NCBI GenBank assembly: GCA_022036555.1
Contig: CM039119.1
Span: 45,387,318-45,451,317, forward strand
From: Microstegium vimineum
Lineage: Eukaryota; Streptophyta; Magnoliopsida; Poales; Poaceae
DNA length: 64,000 nucleotides
Direction: 5' to 3'
Every line of letters starts with the position of its first letter. Position 1 is the first letter of the stretch. The notes below the pieces were generated by a model that was not told the DNA's origin, made no database searches, and saw nothing but the letters and a program-made list of their open reading frames with translations. The position numbers and the translations under genes were made by a program. This document shows positions 55,810 to 64,000 of the stretch, piece after piece.

Positions 55810-56112
55810 TCTCATCTATGGCATGTTTAGTACACCGCTTTCTGATTCTTTATTTATGCTCTCTGATATACTGGCGAAGTGATTCTTTAGCTAAAAATAA
55901 GTTTGTTCGATTCTTTAGCCTAAACTCTCAAATCAGTATGCAGAATTACTTTACAGAATCAGATGAATATTTTTTTTTCAGTTCTCAGCCTCTTCGTTTA
56001 TTTCAAAGAATCATTTGATAGGAGAATCACTTTTCACTAAAAAAATAAATTTGGCAGCCAATGAGCCATTCTCCATGAGAATTACTCCATGAAGCATTGT
56101 CAAACGCCCCTT
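55810..56112. mobile_element. 'gattct' MITE, copy 1
   Basis: Shares order and wording with 56,955-57,232: 'ctctctgat', 'gtgattctttag', 'ataaactct', 'ttttttcagttctcagcctctt', 'ttcaaagaatcattt', 'ccatgaagcattgtcaaacg'. Same orientation as copy 2. Confidence 0.65.
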
Positions 56113-56459
56113 CAAGTTGTCTATAGTAGACTCCACAATCGATTCGACGCGTCAGGGCCGCGGCGTGAGCGCAGTCACCGCCGCCGCCGTCCTCGTCCTC
56201 CCCCATCCACCACCGCTGGTCCCTCTCCCTTTCCCTCCGGTATCTCACCGGGGGCTAAAGGGAGTGGAGATCCATTAATTTTAATAAGTTTCTCTGGTAT
56301 ATTGAGTCATTAGATGAGTTAGGGTTTCCATGCCAAAGTTCTTGGTATTGGAGTCTTCTCCAACAACAGTGAAGGAGAAGGGTGGAATCGTCTTCTCCAT
56401 GGCGGCTTCGTTGAAGACGAGGACGATAACTTTGGCGTCACCATCTTCATCGACATGAC
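56113..56459. other. Unassigned, GC-rich stretch possibly part of the LINE
   Basis: 56,345-56,459 may continue the LINE-like element upstream; the rest is unassigned. No gene is supported. Confidence 0.3.
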
Positions 56460-56896
56460 GACATGAAGATTTTTGTTTTCGGATGGCGACATCAAGGCGG
56501 AGATGATGTCGCCGCCATAGAATAATTTTCTTCAGTTTTTCTTTGTTTTGTTATGGTTAGATCTGGCCACAACAAAAGACTAGGGAAAATATTTTTCAGA
56601 TCAATCTTCCTCGTTCTTCGATGGCAGAAAGAAGAAGAAGGAAGACACCAGATAGAAGAAAAAGATCCTCAATTCCGCCTACAGGAATGTTGGCCATCGT
56701 TCGTTGGACAGTTGTTCTCAGGTCATTTGTCGAGTGTTTGCCTGTGCGGTCATCTACACTGCCAAGCGATTAACAGGTTAGGTTTTAAGTTGTGCTATTC
56801 ACAATATGAGTACTTTTCGTTTTGCAAAGTGCTTGTAACGTATTGATGTACCCAGATTTCATATAATATAATTCCTTCTTTTGTCGTAAAAAAAAA
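56460..56896 (+). mobile_element. 5'-truncated LINE 3' end
   Basis: Same family as 7553-7998 (minus). Shared landmarks include 'ggcatcaaggcggagatgatgtc' (with one variant), 'agatcctcaattcc.cctac', 'tgcctgtgcggtcatctaca' and the end 'cgtcgtaaaaaaaaa'. No coding domain remains. Confidence 0.65.
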
Positions 56897-56954
56897 ATCC
56901 TCTTTAGTCACCCCTAATTCTCTTTAGTTAGTCATCCTTTCTAGTACTTTAGGG

Positions 56955-57232
56955 ATTACGATTTGTTTGGTAGAATTGTGCTCTCTGATTCTCTGGTAGA
57001 GTGATTGTAAGACTGAAAATGATTCTCTTTGATTCTTTATCATAAACTCTTAAGGTGAAATCACTAGGGAGAATCATTCCACACAATTAGGAGAAAGCTA
57101 CTTTTTTCAGCCCTCAGATTCTTAGTTCATTTCAGAGAATCACTTCACTCTGAAAAAAATCATTTGGCAGTCGCGGAGTGATTCTCTTCGAGAATCCGCT
57201 CCATGAAACACTTCCAAATGCACCCTTAAAAT
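56955..57232. mobile_element. 'gattct' MITE, copy 2
   Basis: About 278 bp, left end 'gtttggtagaattgtg', right end 'cacttccaaatgcaccc', which are loosely inverted. See copy 1. Confidence 0.65.
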
Positions 57233-57794
57233 GAAAACTTTAGTCACCTAGAACCAAACGTGCCCTTCCTAACTCCTTAGCAAACACGTTGCACATGTTT
57301 TTTTGATAGGTAATAAGATTATTTGCAAGACTACAAAAGCTCATGCTTATTAAAAACCAAGGCCTAGTAAAAAATATCTGATGCCGACGATGAGCATCTT
57401 GTATATTTCGATGTTCACATAGGTGATAAAAAGCCACACGAGGATGGTCTCTGAATCCACATGGGTGGTTTTTCTGGCAGGCCGTTTATGAGATCAGTTT
57501 ACTTTGTAATTGGTGAAATGATTTCACTATATTTCTTTTTTCTAGTTTATGTGTACCTTTCAAGAGTCATAGGTGATATCTTGCACAATCCGTTTATCTA
57601 GAAACAGCTAACACCAGTACAATTGGCCACTGAATGCTTTTTTTTCCACTTCATGGACCACTAGTAGGAAAGAAATTTCCCAATTATATATTCAACCATA
57701 TTTCAACTCCTTGAATAATACTGCCATTTTTCAGATACACAACAATAGGAAGGTTGGCCTACCTGTTAAACGTTTATTTTTAATTGGACACGTT
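57233..57794. other. Intergenic, no gene supported
   Basis: Only a short minus-strand frame (57,437-57,240) without recognisable features. Confidence 0.35.
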
Positions 57795-58053
57795 CTTGAA
57801 AGAATTAATTTCTAGAATCCATGTCAGTCATTTTTTTTAACTTTAACTAACTTTATAGAAAAATGTAACAAGATCTATGACTTAAAATGAGCATCATGTA
57901 AAAATATGTTCTTAAATAAATCTAATGATACTAGTTTGATACAATAACTTTTAGTACTTTATTCTACAAATTTGGTCAAAGATCAAAAAAATTTGACTTA
58001 GGACAAATCTAGAAATCTATTCTTTTAGATTCTTTTAGAGACCGAGGGAGTAT
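57795..58053. mobile_element. Stowaway-like MITE
   Basis: Related to 20,416-20,673 in reverse: interior 'tttggtcaaagatc..aaatttgactta' and 'aaataaatctaatgatac', end 'gagaccgagggagta'. The left end is decayed. Confidence 0.65.
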
Positions 58054-59940
58054 ATTAGTTAAACGACAAAACTGAGTGCAGACCCTAGTTCCATTATAGT
58101 ACTACATGCCAACGTGAAAGATGAGCAGCTGCACTGACTTGGGGACACTGGGTTCAATTAAACCTATAGACTTCTCTGTCGCTTCTTTGGGCTCCCAACA
58201 CACAGCTCGTTAACAGACCATGTTGTGGGAAACATGCAGTTTGTGCGAAATGCATGACGTTCTTGGAACCATAGACCAGAGTATGAACAGAATAAGTTTC
58301 AGCTAAAATCCCTTTGATCATGTTGTGGTTCAACGGCCAGAGCTAAACTAAGTTTTTATTGATCGAGATGCCACATTGGACACCACACAGTAAATAGGTG
58401 TGATAAGATAGACGTTTTTAGACTTTGTTGCGAACAAATGCTCCTGTTCAGAGGAAATTACGGATGATCAGAACTGACTGAATGGAAAAATGGTCAACGA
58501 AACTAACAGTTAATTGCTGCTGCGATCTAAGGGTACTTCTGAATTCAGATAAACGGCAGTCCAGACTTCTATACTTTACTGAACTTGAGGGGGGGGGGAG
58601 GACTGAAACTTCAGATTAAGCGTTCCTGTCAATGACCCAACTATGGTGTAAACTCAGATCACCCACAGCAAAACTCCGTCAGTGGCTTGGTAATTCTCCA
58701 GTTCACACTTAAATTGTTCAGATGATAGATGTGTTGCCTTTGAGCTGGCAGAGTGAACTAGAAAAATGAGCCGTGATTGTTTGGATATGGTCAAAGGGTT
58801 GCCTTCTTGCATGGGTGATGGACAATCCTTTTCCTCACTTTCTTTGTGTGAAACTGGCTCAAGGGCTGCCCAAAGGGGTAAAATGCTAAGCGCACCCTTA
58901 ATCACACCATCATCACCTGACCAATACTAGTTGAGTAGAACTTGTTTTTATTTCGCAGATTGTTTTTTGCGCTACCGCTGGTGTCAAAACTTTCTGGAAT
59001 AAGACCGGAGTTGCATGAAACTGGACTGCGGCGACTGACGGCTAAGGTGCACATTAGTCATGTGCATTTGTCGAGGGTGCTTACATTACATTAGTCATAT
59101 GCGTTGATTTACGGCACTTAGATTGTGCAACGTTCTTATTTATTTCCTAAACTCTAAAGCAACGTGCTTAACTCTTCTGGAATAATATAAGCTTACTCTG
59201 ACCAAAATTGTCTACGTATGCTTCTGAAGTTTCTCGTTTGCAAGACCTCTTCAAGTTCAGAGTTCAGACTACAGTTTCAGAGCTGGATAAGGTAAAGATG
59301 CAACCACGTGTTCCTCGAAAAGCCAGTCAACATACGAGGTAATTGTTCGACGCAGTTGAAATCTTGAGTAGACACTTACTACTACTTAATTGTTTGTCTT
59401 TCCTAAATCAGTGATGTGCTTATTGAATTTCAGAACGTGCTCAAATTAACAGCTTGGTTTTCTTTGATATCTCAGTTATACAGGTCATAATTTCGGCGTG
59501 TATACGAAACTGACATATTTGAATCAGCGGTGCTTTTTTTAATCTATATTTTCAAAACGTGCTCAAATTGACGGTTTGATTTCTTGGACACTGACTAGCA
59601 CCCAATTTTGTTGACAAAACATTACATTGCGACAATTTTTTTACAGCGTAACAGAATATCAGAGTTAAAGTCCTCGGAAAACAAAAAAGAATATGAGAGT
59701 TCAAGACTGTTGTTGCGACTGTTTTGTTGTCTTGTAGTAGTAATGAAGAAGCTTCCTGTCCTGGCAACAAGAGTGTGTTTGTCAACCCCTAAAATCTCCC
59801 ATGACATCAGTCAAAGTTCCAACCTACCAAAATCTTACCCAAGAGATGTAACAGTACGTACTATATACTACTCCTAGACGACTGCGGCGCTACTAAGCTC
59901 TGAGTTAGCTGACGTTTTCATTTCCGACGGACTACTACTG
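58054..59940. other. Upstream intergenic region of the MYB gene
   Basis: No gene is supported. A short diverged direct repeat ('acgtgctcaaattaac' near 59,427 and 'acgtgctcaaattgac' near 59,555) lies about 0.5 kb upstream of the MYB promoter. Confidence 0.4.
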
Positions 59941-59950
59941 CCTCGCCCTT

Positions 59951-59956
59951 TATAAA
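59951..59956 (+). promoter_or_regulatory. TATA box of the MYB gene
   Basis: TATAAA in 'ccctttataaaggaagg', 136 bases before the ATG at 60,092 and preceded by GC-rich promoter sequence. Confidence 0.7.
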
Positions 59957-60091
59957 GGAAGGTGGCAATGGCGTCTTCACTGCACCGTGAAGTTAATTAG
60001 CAGTTGCTTTGCCTAGCTAGCTAGTACTTCTCACATCAAGCAAAGCTACGACTGCGACCAGAGCTTGCCACTGCTTACTTTCCTCGGAGCA

Positions 60092-60996
60092 ATGGGGAGG
60101 CAACCGTGCTGCGACAAGGTGGGGCTGAAGAAGGGACCGTGGACGGCGGAGGAGGACCACAAGCTCGTCAGCTTCCTCCTCAACAACGGCCAGTGCTGCT
60201 GGCGCGCCGTGCCCAAGCTTGCCGGTGCGTGCAGTGACAAAGGCTCATCAGTCGTCTAAGCTTGCATGCACGCACGCCAAGACGCCATGAACTCACTCGT
60301 GTGCTTGCGCTCTTTGAATAATGAACAGGACTGCTGCGGTGCGGGAAGAGCTGCAGGCTGCGGTGGACGAACTACCTGCGTCCGGACCTCAAGCGTGGCC
60401 TGCTGTCGGAGGAGGAGGAGAGGACGGTGATCGACCTACACGAGCAGCTGGGCAACCGGTGGTCAAAGATCGCGTCGCAGCTGCCGGGGAGGACGGACAA
60501 CGAGATCAAGAACCACTGGAACACGCACATCAAGAAGAAGCTCAGGAAGATGGGCATCGACCCCGTCACACACAAGCCCCTCCGTCAGCAGCCACAGGAG
60601 GGGAAAGCCACCGGCGTGGCCACCACGGCAGGCATCGTATCAGGCGACGACGTACTCGGAAACGAGGCGTTCTCGACCCATGACCATGAGCTGCCCACGG
60701 TGGTGCACCGTCTGGACGACACGGCCGAACCGCCGCCGGCCAGGAACAACAGTGGCATCAACATCGCTTATTCGCCAGAGTCCTCTTCCTCGTCGGCATC
60801 GTGCTACTCTGCCTCAGCCACTGCTGCATCGATGGGAGGCAGCAGCATCGTCGACATGGATTGGCTGGAATGGCTGGAGTGGCCAGAGTCGTCGATGTTG
60901 CTGGACGACGTGGTTGCGATGTCGTCGGGCCCGTGGGAGTTCGAGGATCCCTTTGTCAATCACCAGATGATCGCTTTGTTCGATCAGCAGGCGTAA
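60092..60996 (+). CDS. R2R3-MYB transcription factor, MYB20/42/43/85-like
   Basis: Exons 60,092-60,224 (133 bases, the classic MYB exon 1) and 60,329-60,996, GT-AG intron of 104 bases; 266 residues. The start MGRQPCCDKVGLKKGPW is that of R2R3 MYBs. R2 spans ~14-61 with W17, W37 and W57; R3 ~67-112 with W89 and W108. LPGRTDNEIKNHWNTHIKKK and then KMGIDPVTHKPL follow, as in the clade regulating secondary-wall and lignin genes. The bHLH-binding signature is absent (Gln where Arg/Lys is needed). The C-terminal region is Ser-rich, then acidic/aromatic (DWLEWLEWPESS, GPWEFEDPF), a likely activation domain. A nuclear DNA-binding protein. The second intron found in many MYBs is missing. Clade assignment is from memory of conserved blocks and not from a tree. 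Confidence 0.93.
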
Positions 60997-61277
60997 TGGT
61001 GAGGAAAACCGTCGTCAGAAACCCAACAAAAAGCATGGACAACACGGAGCAGCATGAGATGACGAGGCGCGGAACTTCCGGATCGTGGAGTCTGCCGGGC
61101 GCCAGCTGAGATCTGCACGTCTGCACGAGAGACCGAGAGCTGGCGCGGGCCTCTGATGCTAGAGCCCTTGGTGGCTTTGTTGCAAAACTTGCAATCAAGC
61201 TTCTCCTCATATATCTAGTACTAGTAATAACACACATGATTATTCGAAAATTCAGGGTACTAGAAAATACATTCTAT
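60997..61277 (+). other. MYB 3' flank
   Basis: Expected 3' UTR. No separate gene. Confidence 0.4.
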
Positions 61278-61524
61278 CTACTGCCTCCGTCCTGCAAACA
61301 TTTTAAAAAAATTAAGATAGGAAATACCGAAATACTCAAAATGTTGTATATATATACCCATGTATTAAATCAATCTAATTCAAAAGTTTCTCCTTTCTCC
61401 TAAAATTATGGTGTTCTTAACAAAATTTACAGAAATCAAACACAAGGCACTATATAGAATATATTATAATTCAGTACAATTTTCGAAGTTATAATACAAT
61501 GTATTTCAAAACGGAGAGAGTACG
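61278..61524. mobile_element. Stowaway-like MITE
   Basis: Ends 'ctgcctccgtcctgcaaa' and 'ttcaaaacggagagagta', about 247 bp, AT-rich. Confidence 0.6.
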
Positions 61525-62302
61525 TGAAGTGTTTTTACCTTCTAAAATAGGGATATTAACTATTAACATTGTTACAAATAGGGATAATTCAGTACAACTT
61601 TCTATTTTTGAGTATTTGAAATCGGTAAGTGCTTAAAAAATTAATTACATATTTAGGCTTGAGGGTATTTTTTTTTCATACTCAAAGTTTGATACCGTTT
61701 ACACTTAGAATGCACGGAATAGCATGTAGAGCAAAAAGGTTTAAAACAAAAGCACCTATAACTACTCGAACTTTTTAATGACTTATAAATAACTAGCAAA
61801 TGTGTCCGTGCGTTGCAAGGGAAAAATATCGAATGTTAATGAAAATTTGCGGACATTAGTGAAACCGGTCACGGAAAATATAATATATTTATCTCTATTG
61901 TGAGCTTAGAATAGCATTCGAAGGCTGATGGTTTTCGAGTCCAGTGACATATACAACCTAATAGGTTACATCATGCTAGACGACAAGAGCTATTCAAACT
62001 TTTCTTTTTTCTAGTCCGAGTCACATACACAACCTAGTATGTTTTGAAATTGAACTACGTATCAACTTAGATAAGTGATATTCAAACTCGTATAAGTCCG
62101 AACAAAATACTATGTCCATTGTTCGCTAAGTAAAGAAAGACAAATTCATTTATTTATTTGTCTTGCCCACCTTGAGATTGTTACCAATTGAAAGTTTAAA
62201 GTTGTTAGAACAATAAATAAAGAAAAGTTCAATCTCAATTACTGCATATAAAGCAAGGCACAGGGCACTATCTATCATAGTTCCTGTAGATGGATTGGAT
62301 TT
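61525..62302. other. AT-rich intergenic DNA
   Basis: No gene or paired repeat ends seen. Confidence 0.35.
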
Positions 62303-62784
62303 TGCTAAAAGAACATCATGTTGGCAGACTTGTTCATCACCCACCCCTTGATCTCCACCATCAGCTTCGTCTGGATGGACAGTGGCCCCCGCGCAACTTT
62401 CCAACACACCTCGTCAACGATGGGAGCGTTACAGAGCTAGAACTTGGCGATCGCCCTCTGTGCAATGGACCCCTGGTAGTACTGTGCACCAAGTTGATCT
62501 CTCCTTGGTGTCTCAGACAGCAGAGGATCTCTACGACGTCGCGCGGCGGCGCGGCGGCAAGACACGCGTGAGGATCGTGTACGGTGTACCTGAGCTTGTG
62601 CGAAGCCTCTAGCACTTCGTTGTCGACGTAGTAGCTGGTTTGCTTCACCGGGTGAGGCTCTGGCAGGAAGAACAAGACAGCGTCTCCAGCCTCCGGGTCC
62701 GCTCCAGGATCCGCGCCACCGTCGCGACGGCGCAGGCGTCGTCGTCGGGGAGCATCCCGGTTATCTCAGAGATCTCTGAAAGTG
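62303..62784 (-). pseudogene. F-box/FBD-type protein, C-terminal pseudogene fragment
   Basis: Minus strand. From 62,770 down: EITGMLPDDDACAVATVARI then LERTRRLETL; in a second frame LFFLPEPHPVKQTSYYVDNE and REINLVH-like wording (GEINLVHSTT, 62,480-62,520); and in a third frame IQTKLMVEIKGWVMNKSANM followed by a stop near 62,305. This order is the C-terminal region of the large grass F-box family with At1g61320/FBD-like repeats, substrate receptors for SCF ubiquitin ligases. At least two frame changes and loss of the F-box half make it a pseudogene. The upstream side stops at an LTR at ~62,785, which probably cut the gene. Confidence 0.75.
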
Positions 62785-63990
62785 CAATCAAGGCTGGGTT
62801 TTGGTGACATGACAACGTAATTAGAGAACTAATGAGACTTTACAAGTATGATAAACAGGTTAAACTTAAGGAGGTTGATGAACAGGTTGACGGACCCCTC
62901 CAATTACAAAAGTGCATGGCAACAAGCTCAAAGGAGTTTAAATTCTTTTATACTTTGAAATTGAGTTAGGTATGCCGTACTATTAAGAGGTATTCAATAC
63001 ACATGTCAACAAGTGAACCAAATGCAATATCTATTTAAATACATCACACCTCCACATACATAGTGGGCAAATCAGCCAGCTACTTGAAGATATATACCTT
63101 GCTATTCTGCCCAGGTCGGTACTTCCACCACTTGTTCAGCCTGTTGGCAGTGAGGGGTATTTAAACACCTCCTCACTCCCCTCAACGGCTAGTTCTGTCA
63201 TTCTCACTCTCACACTTCGTAGAAAACAGAAAGAGGAGCTCTCTTCTTGCTCTCCATTCTCCCTTGGTGCTCATCCACTCTCCCCCATTGATTTCCGATC
63301 ATCCTTTGAGAGATTGAACCTCCAAACTTGAGAAGAAGCTTCTCTCTCGGATCTTCAACTCCTTCAAGTATTTGGTTCGCGTGGTGACCGACGGTTTGAG
63401 TTTGTTACTCTTGGAGCTTTGCTCCTAGCCGGCTAGGCGTCGCCCTTGAGCTTGCCAACTTGTGTGGCAGCCAAGGGAGGTTTGTAACACCATCAATTTG
63501 CTAATACATTGCCCCTCATCTCAAGAGTTCATTCTCTTGACTTGAGACCGAGGAAAGAGCTAGCCTTTGTGGTGAGCTTGAGCCTAGTGTGGCGCACCTC
63601 AACAACATGGATGTAGACAAGCCTTTGTGGCGAGTTGAACCACGGGTCAAATCTTGTGTCACCGTGTGCTTGTTACTTTACTTTGATATATCTTGTGTGC
63701 AAGGTGATTTCTAGGGTTTGGACCCGATCTACTTCGTGGGTGTGTTGCTACCACTTTCAAGTGGTGCTAGAGGTTCCTTATATCTCTAGGAAGGTTTCTA
63801 TTCAAACACAATTTACATTCAATCTTTACTTTTTTAATTGCGTTGATATCTGTTCTGGTGACCGGCACTGCTCCTCTTAGGCCAGTAGTGCCGGCCTCAA
63901 GCCCGGCAGTGCCGGCCTGTTGCTGACAGCAAGTTGCTAAGTGATTTTAAACAAGCCTATTCACCCCCCTCTAGGCTAATCAGGTCCTTA
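62785..63990 (+). repeat. LTR of a Copia-like retrotransposon (edge of window)
   Basis: Begins near 'tgcaatcaaggctgggtttt' and ends '...tattcacccccctctaggct...ccttaca'. Includes features typical of long panicoid Copia LTRs: a Ser/Leu-poor transcribed leader with 'ttgtgtggcagccaagg', and short repeats of 'agtgccggcc' (63,868-63,920). No RT or gag is in view; it could be a solo LTR or the 5' LTR of an element beyond the window. The left edge is approximate. Confidence 0.6.
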
Positions 63991-64000
63991 CAGTCTCGGA

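Overview
This is nuclear DNA from a grass, most likely a panicoid/andropogonoid relative (sorghum, sugarcane, Miscanthus, maize, Setaria or Panicum type). The evidence is plant intron structure, GC-rich monocot coding exons, many Stowaway, Tourist and hAT MITEs, CACTA elements with the 'ctcggcaaag' and 'cactgtcggtt' arrays typical of panicoids, a Sirevirus-like Copia element with 'CGGACCA' arrays, and grass-type protein families. The species cannot be named from this window. Plausible genes cover only about 10 kb; the rest is transposon-derived or unassigned.

Layout. (1) 1-1244, minus strand: the 5' three exons of a cinnamyl-alcohol-dehydrogenase (CAD) type gene, running off the left edge. 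Its intron 2, 5' exons and upstream DNA (about 625-2920) have a diverged tandem copy at about 4522-8138. The copy holds a broken CAD (frameshifted exons 1 and 2, no exon 3), and each copy has gained different MITE/LINE insertions. (2) 9759-13074, minus strand: a nine-exon gene of a family I do not recognise. Its introns appear to be all phase 0, and it carries three apparent one-base deletions. (3) 13.4-15.1 kb: a degenerate ~110-bp tandem array followed by a clean Mutator-like (Pack-MULE-like) element with a 9-bp target-site duplication. (4) 15.9-24.9 kb: CACTA-like repeats, a GC-rich block, a nuclear insertion of chloroplast petD, MITEs and decayed unassigned sequence. (5) 24.9-26.3 kb: a minus-strand MuDR-type transposase relic. 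(6) 27,079-41,340: a nearly complete but defective Copia/Sirevirus-like retrotransposon (LTR, PBS, gag, pol, env-like ORF, LTR). Its 5' LTR contains a 100-N assembly gap flanked by duplicated, error-rich sequence. (7) 42,999-44,288: a solo LTR. (8) 45,994-47,955, minus strand: an intact intronless LRR receptor-like kinase with pseudokinase features. (9) 52,284-52,553: a small lysine/arginine/glutamate-rich protein gene. (10) 53-58 kb: several MITEs, including a near-perfect hAT hairpin with an 8-bp TSD, and a second LINE 3' end. (11) 60,092-60,996: an R2R3-MYB gene of the MYB20/42/43/85 type. (12) 62.3-62.8 kb: an F-box/FBD-type pseudogene abutting an LTR that runs to the right edge.

The two best-defined functional genes at the edges, CAD and a secondary-wall-type MYB, both belong to families tied to lignin/phenylpropanoid metabolism. 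Nothing here shows that they are co-regulated. The rest is mostly nested transposon history. Several single-base frameshifts and the error-rich gap edge suggest some breaks may be assembly errors rather than biology. I found no convincing new system. The most unusual signals are the duplicated CAD 5' module, the unrecognised all-phase-0 gene with its tandem array upstream, the env-like ORF broken only by TAG codons and one frameshift, and a 22-nt exact match between a LINE boundary and an exon of the neighbouring gene.
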